From positions 1 through 64,000 of the forward strand of contig NZ_MWWW01000010.1 of NCBI RefSeq assembly GCF_002259745.1: a stretch of 64,000 nucleotides of DNA, written 5' to 3'. The notes beneath the pieces are model-generated. The model was given only the letters and a program-made list of their open reading frames with translations. It had not been told where the DNA came from and ran no database searches. This DNA comes from Bifidobacterium myosotis (GTDB taxonomy: Bacteria > Actinomycetota > Actinomycetes > Actinomycetales > Bifidobacteriaceae). Both the position numbers and the translations under genes were made by a program. This document shows positions 32,177 to 41,471 of the stretch, piece after piece; position 1 is the stretch's first letter; each line of letters begins with the position of its first letter.

Positions 32177-32404
32177 GGTCTCTGTTCTACTACGAAACGG
32201 TCATAACGGGCGAATAACGGCACGGTTGGTGGATGCCGCGCGCGGCGCATCCGTACGTGCAGAACGAGCTGACGCGTGAAGCGAGTAAATTCGTCAACGA
32301 AATTCTGATGCGGCGTACTACCTGGTCCGTGAAGCGGGCCTAAGGGATAGTCGTTTTGTCAACACGAATACCGGGGCAGGCCGCCGGAAACGTCCACATA
32401 CGAG
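32177..32404. other. Intergenic region without a gene
   Basis: Nothing coding is supported between the ybaK start and the gap terminator. A GGTCCG/CGGGCC hairpin near 32325-32341 lacks a U-run. The ybaK promoter should lie just above 32176 but I cannot define it. Confidence 0.4.
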
Positions 32405-32431
32405 GAAACCCCCGCACGAGGCGGGGGTTTC
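32405..32431 (-). terminator. Terminator of the gap gene
   Basis: Perfect 11-bp stem GAAACCCCCGC (32405-32415) / GCGGGGGTTTC (32421-32431), 5-nt loop. It lies about 50 bp beyond the gap stop codon. Confidence 0.85.
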
Positions 32432-32481
32432 ATGCATTTCAGGGTTCGTCAGGAACCTTCAGCACTGCCGTTCGGCGAGGC

Positions 32482-33540
32482 TCACTCGGAGATCTCGGCG
32501 AAGTACAGCAGGGTACGGATCATGTTGGAGGTGAAGCCGTACTCGTTGTCGTAGAAGGAGACGGTGCGAGCCAGGGTCAGGCCGTCGATGTTGTTCACGT
32601 CGGTCTGGGTCGGGTCGAACACGCCACCGTGGGTGTCGCCGAGGATGTCGGAGGACACGATGCCCTCATCGTTGTAGCCGTAGTAGTCGCAGTTCTCGAA
32701 GGCTTCCTTGAAGGCGGCGTTGATCTCGTCAGCGGTGACTTCCTTCTCGAGGACGGTGGTCAGCTCGGTGACGGAGCCATCCGGAACCTGAACGCGCTGG
32801 GCGTGGCCCTGCAGCTTGCCGTTCACGGACGGAACGACCTTGCCGATGGCCTTGGCGGCGCCGGTGGAGTGGGCAATGGTGTTGATGCCAGCGGCGCGCA
32901 GGTTGCGGCCGGACTTGGTGCCACGCGGGCCATCCAGCAGCATCTGGGTGCCGGTGTAGGCGTGGATGGTGGTCATGAAGCCGGCGCGGATGCCGAACTT
33001 CTCGTCCAGCAGCTTGACCATGGCGGCCATGGAGTTGGTGGTGCAGGAGCCGGCGGACACGATGTTGTCGGAGGCCTTGAGGATGTCGTGGTTCACACCG
33101 AACACGACGGTCGGGGTGGTGTCGTCCTTGGCCGGGGCGGAGATGAGGACCTTCTTGGCGCCGGCGTTCAGGTGGGCCTGGGACTTCTCGGCGGAGGTGT
33201 AGAAGCCGGTGCACTCGAGCACGAACTCGACACCGTCGTTCTTGACCCACGGGATGTTGTTGGCGTCCTTCTCGGCGTAGACCTTGTATTCCTTGCCGTC
33301 AACCACGATGGAGTCCTCGGTGGCCTTGACGTCGACCGGGGTGCCGTCGTCGTGGCGGAAGGTGCCGTGGGTGGAGTCGTACTTCAGCAGGTAAGCCAGG
33401 GTGGCCGGGGTGGTCAGATCGTTGATGGCGGCAACCTCGATGTCACCAGCCTGGCCGCCGCGAGCCTGCAGCTCGAAGATGCGACGGAAGGCGAGACGAC
33501 CAATGCGACCGAAGCCGTTGATACCAATCTTAACTGTCAT
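32482..33540 (-). CDS. gap: Glyceraldehyde-3-phosphate dehydrogenase
   Basis: 352 residues from the ATG at 33540 with AAGGGAG seven bases upstream. It oxidises glyceraldehyde-3-phosphate to 1,3-bisphosphoglycerate with NAD+ and phosphate, in the lower half of the fructose-6-phosphate shunt. The NAD-binding motif [17 protein letters not shown] opens the protein. The catalytic Cys is in [14 protein letters not shown] (about residue 160) and the partner His in [10 protein letters not shown]. Codon use is strongly biased, as for a highly expressed gene. Confidence 0.98.
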   Translation of the reverse strand: MTVKIGINGFGRIGRLAFRRIFELQARGGQAGDIEVAAINDLTTPATLAYLLKYDSTHGTFRHDDGTPVDVKATEDSIVVDGKEYKVYAEKDANNIPWVKNDGVEFVLECTGFYTSAEKSQAHLNAGAKKVLISAPAKDDTTPTVVFGVNHDILKASDNIVSAGSCTTNSMAAMVKLLDEKFGIRAGFMTTIHAYTGTQMLLDGPRGTKSGRNLRAAGINTIAHSTGAAKAIGKVVPSVNGKLQGHAQRVQVPDGSVTELTTVLEKEVTADEINAAFKEAFENCDYYGYNDEGIVSSDILGDTHGGVFDPTQTDVNNIDGLTLARTVSFYDNEYGFTSNMIRTLLYFAEISE

Positions 33541-33736
33541 GTAATTCTCCCTTGTAGGGTGGCCATGGTGCATTCGCACACACCGGGCCATTGTTTACCA
33601 ACGCTTGTTACTTTAATGCCTTGTCTGTACACAAGGCAACGTTTTCACCTGCGTTTTGAGCAAAAACGTCCGATTTTCTGTGAGCGTTCACATTGCGTTT
33701 CTCGGAAGGCAGAATGATGGTCGTCCCGCAGCGGCC

Positions 33737-34519
33737 TCACCTCACCAGCAGCGCGGACACCTCGGTGTCCAGCTCGCCGATGCCCTCGGCCTCCTCACGT
33801 GTGAAGGAGCGGAACCGGCGCATCTGCGGCACCGGAACCTCGGCGGGGAAGGTGACGACCAGCGTGCCGTCGCCCACCGATACCGAGGCCTCCACGCCGT
33901 CGCGGAACTCGTTGCTGAGGCCCAGCGCCATCGTGTTGGTGAGCGTGCCGTGCAGGAGCTCGTACTTGAGTCCCGGTTCGTTCACGTCCCGGGAGATGTC
34001 GGAATGGGAGAAGACCGAAATCATATGGCCCGCCTCCGGCACCGGATGCGCCGCGAACGACAGTTCGCCGTCGCAGATCGCGGTGATGACCGTGCCGTCG
34101 CCGTGCAGGTAGCCGATGGCGCCGTGCCGTGCCAGCAGGGCCACGAGCTGGATGTTCGCCAGCGTGTGGTCCATGCGTCCGCCGAGCCCGCCCCAGATGT
34201 GGAATTCGCGGTATCCCGCCGCCCAGCCGATCTTCAGGGCGGAGAGCATGTCCGGGTCGTCCTTGAGCGGCGGCAGCGTCACCGTGCGCGTGCCGGCGTC
34301 GGGCCGTCCGCCTTCGAGCGAGTCAAAATCGCCCACCACCACGTCGGGCGTGAGGCCCAACGCGCGGACATGGTCCAGGCCGCCGTCCGCCGCCACCACA
34401 TACGCGCCGGCCGATATCGCCAACGCTCGGGCCATGTCGCCGTAGTATTCGCCGGCGCCGAACACGGCGCAGACCTTCCCATCGCCGCTTGCTGCTGTTT
34501 CGTTCGATGTTTCGCTCAT
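33737..34519 (-). CDS. Thiamine pyrophosphokinase
   Basis: 260 residues from the ATG at 34519. It transfers pyrophosphate from ATP to thiamine, making TPP, the cofactor of bifidobacterial phosphoketolase. The family pattern is clear: AADGGLDHVRALGLTPDVVVGDFDSL, then KDDPDMLSALKIG and GGLGGRMDHTLANI. The C-terminal domain is the beta-sandwich that binds thiamine. No ribosome site precedes the ATG. A TACAGT lies six bases before it, so the mRNA may be leaderless. The 78-residue longer frame has no supporting motif. Confidence 0.87.
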   Translation of the reverse strand: MSETSNETAASGDGKVCAVFGAGEYYGDMARALAISAGAYVVAADGGLDHVRALGLTPDVVVGDFDSLEGGRPDAGTRTVTLPPLKDDPDMLSALKIGWAAGYREFHIWGGLGGRMDHTLANIQLVALLARHGAIGYLHGDGTVITAICDGELSFAAHPVPEAGHMISVFSHSDISRDVNEPGLKYELLHGTLTNTMALGLSNEFRDGVEASVSVGDGTLVVTFPAEVPVPQMRRFRSFTREEAEGIGELDTEVSALLVR

Positions 34520-34744
34520 ACGGCCACTGTAGCCGTCGGTGGTGCGAATCGAATACCTCCCGGTGGCCTGTTTCGTGCCTTCATGGGCCGCTACGGCGTT
34601 CTCTCGTTGCCGGAAGTCGGGAAAATAACCGGCTGGGCCGGTTGAGGGATTTCTCATGCAAGCCGTCGAGACAAGAGCGTGGCGGGAGGAATGCTGATAG
34701 GCTTTCCCCTCAGAACAGTTGTCGCGAGGCAGGGGGAGCGGAGT

Positions 34745-36499
34745 ATGGCGCACATCACCGAGGCAAGCGAGAGGCCGATTCTCAAGTCGAAGGTCTTCCT
34801 GTACGTCACCGAGTTCTTCTCCGGCATGTCCGTGATGGCCGCCGAACTGGGTGCCTCGCGCCTGCTCGCCCCGTATTTCTCCAGCTCGCAGATCGTCTGG
34901 ACCATCATCATCGGTACCATCATGATCGCGCTCGCTTTGGGCGCGGTGTTCGGCGGCCGTTGGGCGGACCGCGACCCGAACCCGGACAAGCTCTACATGC
35001 GTATCATGGTGGCGGCCGTGTGGATCGCGCTGATCCCGCTGGTGGGCAAGTACCTGATTCTGCTGATCTCCGGCCTACTCATCGTCACGGTCTCCACGAA
35101 CTTCCTCATCATCGCCGCGTTCATCTCCTGCGCCATCATCTTCGTGCCGCCGCTGTTCCTGCTGGGCACGGTGACCGCCGGGCTCAACAAGTTCGCCACC
35201 ACCTCGCTCGAGGACAACGCCTCCGTGGTGGGCCGGCTGTCCGCGTGCAACACCATCGGCTCGATTCTGGGCACCTTCCTGCCGACCTTCGTGACGATTC
35301 CGGCCGTAGGCACGTTCGTGAGCTTCCTCATCTTCTCCGGCGTGCTGCTGGTCATCCCGATCGTGTACTTCATCTCCATCAGGGCCCGCCGCGTGGCGTG
35401 CGCGGTGTCGGCCGTGATCTTCGTGGCCACGAGCTGCGTCTCGCCGCTGACCGGCTTCGCGTTCTGGGAGACCAACCTCGCCTATGAGGGAGAGTCCATC
35501 TACAACTACCTGCAGGTCAAGAACCTATCCGACCGGACCATCCTGTCCACCAACGTGCTGTTCGGCGTGCAGTCCGTCACGATGAAGGACAAGGGGCTGA
35601 CCGGCATGTACTACGACACCGCGCTCGCTGCGCCGGCGCTCGCGGACAAGGCCGATTCCGCGCTGATTCTCGGCATGGGCACAGGCACCTACGCGCGGCA
35701 GCTGAGGCAGTACTATCCCGATATGAAGGTCACCGGGGTGGAGATTGATCAGAAGATCACCGATCTGGCGGTCCGCTATTTCGATGAGCCGGGCGATGTG
35801 CCCGTCTCCACCTATGACGGTCGCGCATGGCTCGCCGCCTCGCGCGAGAAATACGACGTGATCATGGTCGATGCGTATCAGGACATCACCATCCCCTTCC
35901 AGATGAGTTCGGACGAGTTCTTCTCGATGGTGCGCGAGCACCTCAATCCGGGCGGCGTGATGGTGGTCAACATGAACATGGTCTCGGACGGCGCGGGCTC
36001 GATCAACGAGGCGTTGCAGACCACAATCGCCAACACGTTCAATGGCGACTGCAGGGTCGGCACCACGTATACGGCCGACGTGCCGAACACCACGAACCGC
36101 GAGCTGTTCGCCAAGGCGCCCACCGCCGACGAGCTCGCGCAGTATGGGGATTGCAGCGATGCGTCGCGCGGGACGGGGGCGATTGGCGGCTCCTCCGGGC
36201 CGATTCGCAGCACCATGCATGAGGACGTGAGCGCCGATTCGCTGCGAGCAGCCACATGGAACCGCACGAACGACGGCGCGCTCGCCGCCTACATGTCCGA
36301 AGTGGCGGGGCGGATGACGCCGGTGGCCGATCCGGTGGCCGGCCGTACCGATGGCTCGCTGATTCTCACGGACGACAAGGCGCCCGTCGAGGTGCTGGGC
36401 ATGCGCGCCATCGACCAGATCATCGCCGAGGAGGCCGGTCCGTACCGCGAGATCCTGCGCACAGAAGGCTTGGGCGGTCTGCTGCGCGCGGTGCAGTGA
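34745..36499 (+). CDS. Membrane-fused spermidine-synthase-like protein
   Basis: 584 residues from the ATG at 34745. An N-terminal half with about seven or eight hydrophobic segments (resembling an MFS half) is joined to a soluble methyltransferase fold of the spermidine synthase class (about 280-480). That fold has SALILGMGTGTYARQLRQYYP, VTGVEIDQKI and DVIMVDAYQDITIPFQMSS. The soluble part keeps the SAM/decarboxylated-SAM type motif I, but aminopropyl transfer is unproven; many such fused proteins have no assigned reaction. The last 120 residues are less conserved. It is divergent from the thiamine pyrophosphokinase gene. Confidence 0.75.
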   Translation: MAHITEASERPILKSKVFLYVTEFFSGMSVMAAELGASRLLAPYFSSSQIVWTIIIGTIMIALALGAVFGGRWADRDPNPDKLYMRIMVAAVWIALIPLVGKYLILLISGLLIVTVSTNFLIIAAFISCAIIFVPPLFLLGTVTAGLNKFATTSLEDNASVVGRLSACNTIGSILGTFLPTFVTIPAVGTFVSFLIFSGVLLVIPIVYFISIRARRVACAVSAVIFVATSCVSPLTGFAFWETNLAYEGESIYNYLQVKNLSDRTILSTNVLFGVQSVTMKDKGLTGMYYDTALAAPALADKADSALILGMGTGTYARQLRQYYPDMKVTGVEIDQKITDLAVRYFDEPGDVPVSTYDGRAWLAASREKYDVIMVDAYQDITIPFQMSSDEFFSMVREHLNPGGVMVVNMNMVSDGAGSINEALQTTIANTFNGDCRVGTTYTADVPNTTNRELFAKAPTADELAQYGDCSDASRGTGAIGGSSGPIRSTMHEDVSADSLRAATWNRTNDGALAAYMSEVAGRMTPVADPVAGRTDGSLILTDDKAPVEVLGMRAIDQIIAEEAGPYREILRTEGLGGLLRAVQ

Positions 36500-36813
36500 G
36501 CCGTCGAGATGTGCTGCGGTTCCATGCGCCTGTCGGGCTATCGCGGGCTACGGCGGGTTACTATCGCGCATTGAGGATGGATGGGATGCGCCGGTCTCGG
36601 CCAAACGGGTGGCGTCTGGGATGATACGTCTGGGATGACGCATCTGAAATGATGCTGGCGTCTGTCCGGACGATTGACGCCGACTGTCCGGACGGCGATG
36701 GGCTTCACGAATGGCCGCCACGGACGGCTATCGCGGATGTGGACGTGGATGTAGTCGGATGTGAATGTGGATGCGGATTGCGACACGCGGCATACAACAG
36801 TCCGGCCTTATGG
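36500..36813. other. Intergenic region before the infC leader
   Basis: No gene is supported in about 310 bp. It contains short simple repeats (GGGATGATACG/GGGATGACGC near 36620-36640; GATGTGGACGTGGATGTAG near 36735-36755) and ends in the infC promoter region. Confidence 0.4.
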
Positions 36814-37070
36814 TAGACTTCTCATTTGGCTTGAGAAATCAAGAAAGCGGGGCAACCCCACCTGGAAGCCTTTCAAGGCCTCGGGTTCAAGGCAACAGCC
36901 TACCGATTGCTAGTGATGTCTTGCGATATCGCAGTCGGATGTGATTCATGATGAATCGCGAATGACATGAAGCGGACGCCGATGGCGTTGGCTTGCGTTT
37001 GCCGTGAACCTGATGCATGGAAGACTCCCACTGGAAGCCTCGTGAGGAACAGTAGAGGATTGGAGTCATC
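36814..37070 (+). promoter_or_regulatory. -10 box and long structured leader of infC-rpmI-rplT
   Basis: TAGACT at 36814-36819 is a likely -10 box. The following 250-nt leader contains several stems (GCGGGGcaaCCCC near 36846; AGGCTT/AAGCCT-type pairs around 36865-36875). Leaders of this operon bind ribosomal protein L20 or otherwise autoregulate in other bacteria; a similar role is inferred here from length and folding potential only. Confidence 0.45.
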
Positions 37071-37784
37071 ATCAGCGACGAACCACGCATTAACGACGAG
37101 ATTCGCGTCCCGCAGGTACGCCTGATCGGCCCTAAGGGTGAGCAGGTTGGCGTCATCGCGACCACCGTCGCGCTGAACCTGGCCAAGGAGGCAAACCTCG
37201 ATCTCGTCGAGGTGGCCCCGAACGCGAAGCCTCCGGTCGCCAAGCTCATCGATTACGGCAAGTTCAAGTACAACGAGAAGATCAAGGCTCGCGAAGCCCG
37301 CCGCAACCAGAGCACCGCGGAAATCAAGGAGATTCGTTTCCGCCTCAAGATCGACGACCACGATTTCGACGTGAAGAAGGGTCATGTGACCCGATTCCTC
37401 AGCGGCGGAGACAAGGTCAAGGTCACTATCATGCTGCGAGGCCGCGAGATCTCCCGCCCGATCGGCGGTGTGGAACTGCTGCAGCGTCTGGCCGACGATG
37501 TGGCGGAATTCGGCACCATCGAGTCCAAGCCGAAGCAGGAGGGTCGCAACATCATCATGACCCTCGCGCCGAAGGGCAAGAAGGTGCACACCCAGTCCGA
37601 GCAGCGCCGTCGCGGTGCGGAATCCCGCGCCGAACGTCAGGCCCGCCAGGCCGCGCGCCTGGCCGCCAAGCAGGAGGCGCAGGCCCAAGCCCAGGCCGCG
37701 GCCAAGGCCTCGGTTTCCCCGAACACTTCCGATTTGAAGAAGCAAACCAGCAAGGAGGGCAGCAATGCCGAAGATGAAAACTAA
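37071..37784 (+). CDS. infC: Translation initiation factor IF-3, non-AUG start
   Basis: 237 residues. IF-3 binds the 30S subunit and checks start-codon pairing. The N-domain begins [21 protein letters not shown], matching other actinobacterial IF-3 proteins, and the linker and C-domain follow with [21 protein letters not shown] and GREISRP. No ATG, GTG or TTG is in frame before this: the reading frame closes at TAG 37053. The only usable starts are ATC at 37068 or 37071, with GGAG at 37062-37065. AUU/AUC starts on infC are a known autoregulatory device. The Ala/Gln/Lys-rich C-terminal 60 residues are an extension. It overlaps rpmI by 20 bp. Confidence 0.9.
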   Translation: MSDEPRINDEIRVPQVRLIGPKGEQVGVIATTVALNLAKEANLDLVEVAPNAKPPVAKLIDYGKFKYNEKIKAREARRNQSTAEIKEIRFRLKIDDHDFDVKKGHVTRFLSGGDKVKVTIMLRGREISRPIGGVELLQRLADDVAEFGTIESKPKQEGRNIIMTLAPKGKKVHTQSEQRRRGAESRAERQARQAARLAAKQEAQAQAQAAAKASVSPNTSDLKKQTSKEGSNAEDEN

Positions 37785-37959
37785 TTCCGCCGCTTCCAAG
37801 CGCGCCAAGATCACCGGCACCGGCAAGGTGAAGCACGTCGGTTCCGCCATGCGCCACAACCTTGAGCACAAGTCCGCTCGCCAGCGTCGCGCCCTGTCCG
37901 CCGACGACGTCCTGCGCGGTGGCCAGACCAAGAAGATCAAGACGCTGCTGGCCAAGTGA
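37765..37959 (+). CDS. rpmI: 50S ribosomal protein L35
   Basis: 64 residues, [20 protein letters not shown] onward, full length for L35, very basic. AAGGAGGG precedes the ATG inside the end of infC; the 20-bp overlap implies coupled translation. Part of the conserved infC-rpmI-rplT operon, where L35 and L20 are structural proteins of the large subunit. Confidence 0.97.
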   Translation: MPKMKTNSAASKRAKITGTGKVKHVGSAMRHNLEHKSARQRRALSADDVLRGGQTKKIKTLLAK

Positions 37960-38012
37960 GCTTAGGGCCCACACGGAAACAACAAGACTTTAGAAAGCTG
38001 AGGAAATAGATT

Positions 38013-38396
38013 ATGGCACGTGTCAAGCGCGCAGTGAACGCCCACAAGAAGCGTCGCGTCGTTCTCGAGAGGGCTTCCGGTTACCGCGGCCAGCGCTCCC
38101 GTCTGTACCGCAAGGCCAAGGAGCAGCTGCTTCACTCCTTTAACTACAACTTCCGCGACCGCAAGGCTCGCAAGGGCGACTTCCGCAAGCTGTGGATCCA
38201 GCGTATCAACGCCGCCGTCCGCGCTGAGGGCATCACCTACAACCGCTTCATCCAGGGCCTGAAGCTGGCCGGCATCGAGCTGGACCGCCGCGCTCTCGCC
38301 GAGCTGGCCGTTTCCGATCCGGACACCTTCAAGACCATCGTGGACGCCGCCAAGGCCGCCCTGCCTGAGGACGTCAACGCTCCTGCCGAGGCGTGA
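38013..38396 (+). CDS. rplT: 50S ribosomal protein L20
   Basis: 127 residues, [20 protein letters not shown] at the N-terminus and the usual [16 protein letters not shown] motif in the globular domain. L20 is needed for early 50S assembly and, in other bacteria, represses its own operon by binding the leader. Last gene of the operon; followed by a small CAGTCC/GGACTG hairpin (38403-38417) and a terminator. Confidence 0.97.
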   Translation: MARVKRAVNAHKKRRVVLERASGYRGQRSRLYRKAKEQLLHSFNYNFRDRKARKGDFRKLWIQRINAAVRAEGITYNRFIQGLKLAGIELDRRALAELAVSDPDTFKTIVDAAKAALPEDVNAPAEA

Positions 38397-38402
38397 AACG
38401 AA

Positions 38403-38454
38403 CAGTCCAGTGGACTGCATCTTTGACAGAAACCCCGTCATTTGGCGGGGTTTC
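38403..38454 (+). terminator. Terminator of the infC operon with a preceding small hairpin
   Basis: CAGTCC-agt-GGACTG (38403-38417) is followed by the terminator stem GAAACCCCG (38429-38437) / CGGGGTTTC (38446-38454), 8-nt loop. The first hairpin has the same CAGTCC/GGACTG core as the two-hairpin repeats, without their flanks. Confidence 0.8.
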
Positions 38455-38486
38455 GTCGTATGTATTCCCATATACCATTAAGCATC

Positions 38487-39416
38487 ATGACCGCCAGCTT
38501 CGACAGACTCACCGAACAGTTCCTCGTCCACATCGGTGTGGAACGCGGGCTCGCTGCAGCCACGGTGGCGGCGTACAAGGCCGATATCGCCAGATACGTG
38601 GCATGGCTGGAGGCGAGCGGAGTCGAGGAGCCGGATGCCATCACCACGCAGGATGTGGAGGACTATGTCGCCACGTTGGATGCGGCGGGGGAGTCGGCCC
38701 GCTCGAAGGCGCGTCGGCTTGCATCGCTGCACGAGTTCCACAGGTTCGCGCTGACGCAGCATATGGTCTCGGATGACGTATCCGCATCGGTCAAGGCCCC
38801 CAAAGGAGCATCCACGCTGCCGGATGTACTGAGCGTCGATGAGGTGGCGCGGCTGCTGGACGCGGTCACGCCACCTGAAGGCACCGACGATCCGGTGCAG
38901 TTGCGTGACAAGGCGCTGCTCGAGTTCATGTACGCCACCGGATGCCGTGTCTCCGAGGCGGCCGGCGCGAATCTCGACGACATCGATCTGGACGCCCGTG
39001 TGGTCCGGCTCATGGGCAAAGGCTCCAAACAACGACTCGTACCCGTCGGCAGCTACGCCTGCGAAGCCCTGAACCGCTATCTCAGCATGGGCCGCGGTGA
39101 GCTGGAGCGCCGCTCGAGCGCCAAAGCCCCCGAACGCCGGGCCCTGTTCCTCAACAAACGCGGCCGTCGCATCTCCCGCCAATCGATATGGGAGGTGGTC
39201 AAGGCGGCGGGGGGGCGCGCCGGCATCACCCGGCCGCTTCATCCGCATACGTTGCGTCATTCGTTCGCCACGCACCTGATTCAGGGTGGCGCGGACGTCC
39301 GCACCGTGCAGGAACTGCTCGGCCATGCCAGTGTGACCACCACGCAGATCTACACGCATGTGAGCCCGGAGCATCTCATCGAGGCGTACATCATGGCCCA
39401 CCCCCGGGCGCGGTAG
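38487..39416 (+). CDS. xerD: Tyrosine recombinase XerD
   Basis: 309 residues from the ATG at 38487. With XerC (55663-56760) it resolves chromosome dimers at dif near division. The N-terminal SAM-like domain is followed by the catalytic domain with Arg in ATGCRVSEAAGANLDD, Lys in MGKGSKQRLVPV, HxxR in HPHTLRHSFATHLIQGG, His in LLGHASVTTTQ and the nucleophilic Tyr in IYTHVS. Assigned as XerD rather than XerC because of its place next to parA-scpA-scpB, as in many Gram-positive bacteria, and because of its compact sequence. Confidence 0.88.
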   Translation: MTASFDRLTEQFLVHIGVERGLAAATVAAYKADIARYVAWLEASGVEEPDAITTQDVEDYVATLDAAGESARSKARRLASLHEFHRFALTQHMVSDDVSASVKAPKGASTLPDVLSVDEVARLLDAVTPPEGTDDPVQLRDKALLEFMYATGCRVSEAAGANLDDIDLDARVVRLMGKGSKQRLVPVGSYACEALNRYLSMGRGELERRSSAKAPERRALFLNKRGRRISRQSIWEVVKAAGGRAGITRPLHPHTLRHSFATHLIQGGADVRTVQELLGHASVTTTQIYTHVSPEHLIEAYIMAHPRAR

Positions 39417-39495
39417 CGCGATAGCGGGACGGCGGGCGAGCCCGGCGAGTAGGCTAGGAGAGGCTGAGGTTCTTCCGGTGAAGGGGACAGTGACG

Positions 39496-40449
39496 ATGGG
39501 CGATTGGCGTGACGATCGGGGCGGGGATTTCCGTCAGGGCACGCTGCCGATGGCTGGAACGTATGTCGTTGCCAGACAAGATGAGGAGGATATTGATAAG
39601 GTGGACGATATGCCTACCGATCTGCTTGGACGTGAATACGAGACCTTCCCCGCACCCCTACCGCTGCAGCAGCATGGCCCGGCCAGGGTCATCGCCATGT
39701 GCAACCAGAAGGGCGGCGTAGGCAAAACCACCAGCTCCATCAACATCGCCGGCGCGTTGGCCCAGTACGGCCGCCGCGTGCTCATCGTCGACTTCGACCC
39801 GCAGGGCGCCGCCACCGTGGGCCTCGGCATCAACGCGAACACCGTGGAGAACACCATCTACACCGCCCTGTTCGACATCTCCGTGGACCCGCACGATGTG
39901 ATCCAGCACACCGCCTTCGAGAACATCGACATCATCCCGGCGAACATCGACCTGTCCGCCGCCGAGGTACAGCTGGTCACCGAGGTCGGGCGCGAGCAGA
40001 TCCTCAACGGCGTGCTGCGTAAGGTCAAGGCCGAATACGACCTCATCATCGTGGATTGCCAGCCGTCGCTCGGCCTGCTTACGGTCAACGCGCTGACCGC
40101 CGCGGACGGGGTGATCATCCCCGTGGCCGCCGAGTTCTTCGCCCTGCGCGGCGTGGCCCTGCTCATGCAGTCCATCGAAAAGGTGCAGAGCCGCATCAAC
40201 CCCGCACTCGAGGTGTACGGGGTACTGGTGACCATGTACACCAAGACCCTCCACTGCGAGGAGGTCTGCCAGCGCATCTACGAGGCGTTCAAGGACAAGG
40301 TCTTCCATACGTTCATCTCCCGGTCCATCAAGCTGCCAGATTCTAACGTGGCCGCCGCCCCGGTGACCGTGTACGCGCCCGAGCATAAGACCGCCAAGGA
40401 ATACCGGGCCGTGGCGCGGGAACTGGTCGCGCGCGGCATCGTGGCGTGA
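39496..40449 (+). CDS. ParA/Soj-type chromosome-partitioning ATPase
   Basis: 317 residues from the ATG at 39496 (GTGs at 39478 and 39490 are alternatives; AAGGGG lies between). The deviant Walker A is CNQKGGVGKTTSSINIAGAL, the switch region is DFDPQGAATVGLG, and YDLIIVDCQPSLG is the Walker B-like motif. It binds DNA non-specifically as an ATP dimer. About 60 extra N-terminal residues precede the ATPase core. It stands before scpA and scpB with a 4-bp overlap (GTGA), and no ParB gene is adjacent; in bifidobacteria this copy accompanies scpAB rather than the parAB pair near oriC. Confidence 0.9.
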   Translation: MGDWRDDRGGDFRQGTLPMAGTYVVARQDEEDIDKVDDMPTDLLGREYETFPAPLPLQQHGPARVIAMCNQKGGVGKTTSSINIAGALAQYGRRVLIVDFDPQGAATVGLGINANTVENTIYTALFDISVDPHDVIQHTAFENIDIIPANIDLSAAEVQLVTEVGREQILNGVLRKVKAEYDLIIVDCQPSLGLLTVNALTAADGVIIPVAAEFFALRGVALLMQSIEKVQSRINPALEVYGVLVTMYTKTLHCEEVCQRIYEAFKDKVFHTFISRSIKLPDSNVAAAPVTVYAPEHKTAKEYRAVARELVARGIVA

Positions 40450-41471
40450 ACGTCGCCGTGGATCCCCTGGACGGCCGCTCTTCCGATACTGCCCCCATGG
40501 CGTTCGCGAATGCCGAGGGTCAGAATGCCGAGGGTCATGTGGAGGCTTCGGGCGTAACAAGTGGGATGAGCATGGCGGCTCGGCGGGAATCCGCGGATGA
40601 CTCGGATTCCCCGGCACCCGGGATTCTGCCTGCGGCTGGCTTTCAAGTGAATCTGGCCGTCTACTCCGGTCCGTTCGATGCGCTGCTCGGCATGATCGCG
40701 AACAATCGGCTCGAATTGACGGAGGTTTCGCTTTCCGCCATCACCGAGGAGTTTCTCGCCTACGTGCGCGGACTCGACTTCGCCAGCAACATGGATGAGG
40801 CCAGCGCCTTTCTGGACGTCGCCTCGATTCTGGTGGAGGCCAAAAGCGCCGCACTGCTGCCATCCGACGATGAGGGACGCCGCGACGAACAGAGTCTCGA
40901 GGCACTGCGCGAACGGGATCTGCTGTTCGCCAGACTGCTGCAATACCGGGCCTACAGACAGGCGGCCGTAGACTTCCGTGCGCATCTGGCGGCAAATGCG
41001 GGCCGGTTCCCCCATCCGGCCTCGGTGGACGAGCGCGTCGCGGCCCTGCTGCCTGAACTGGTCTGGACGGTCACGCCGGACGATTTGGCGCGTCTCGCCG
41101 CGCAGGTTATCGCCAACGCGCCCGCCGATGAGGTGTCCGTACACCAGCTGCATGTGCCGTTGGTCGATCTGCGTGCGCAATCGATGCTGGTGCGGGACCG
41201 TCTCCGTGCGGCGCTGCGGCGGGGGAACGGTGGTGATGACGCCGACGCCGGTTCGCTCTCTTTCCGCGAACTCACTGCGGACTGCGCCACGCGCATCGAA
41301 GTGGTGGCCCGGTTCATGGCCGTGCTGCTGTTCTTCAAACAGGGGTCGTTGCAATACCGCCAGGACGGGCCGTTCGCGGAGCTGCATCTGCGCTGGATGC
41401 CCGGTGACGGTGACGGGGCCGGCGATGACGATGATATCGTCACGGCAATCAGCGAAAGGGACTTCATCTGA
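40446..41471 (+). CDS. scpA: Segregation and condensation protein A
   Basis: 341 residues starting at GTG 40446, which overlaps the parA stop (GTGA). ScpA is the kleisin that bridges the two heads of SMC. After an unstructured N-terminal 65 residues the kleisin domain starts with FQVNLAVYSGPFDALLGMIANNRLEL and includes ASILVEAKSAALLP; the C-terminal winged helix has TRIEVVARFMAVLLFFKQGSLQYRQ. The stop overlaps the scpB ATG (ATGATG region), so the three genes are translated as a unit. Confidence 0.93.
   Translation: MNVAVDPLDGRSSDTAPMAFANAEGQNAEGHVEASGVTSGMSMAARRESADDSDSPAPGILPAAGFQVNLAVYSGPFDALLGMIANNRLELTEVSLSAITEEFLAYVRGLDFASNMDEASAFLDVASILVEAKSAALLPSDDEGRRDEQSLEALRERDLLFARLLQYRAYRQAAVDFRAHLAANAGRFPHPASVDERVAALLPELVWTVTPDDLARLAAQVIANAPADEVSVHQLHVPLVDLRAQSMLVRDRLRAALRRGNGGDDADAGSLSFRELTADCATRIEVVARFMAVLLFFKQGSLQYRQDGPFAELHLRWMPGDGDGAGDDDDIVTAISERDFI

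Noticed and set aside
32260..32360. A tRNA-like or small RNA fold in the ybaK-gap spacer
   Set aside because: Only a short stem with a G-U pair is present; no cloverleaf, CCA context or anticodon arm could be drawn.
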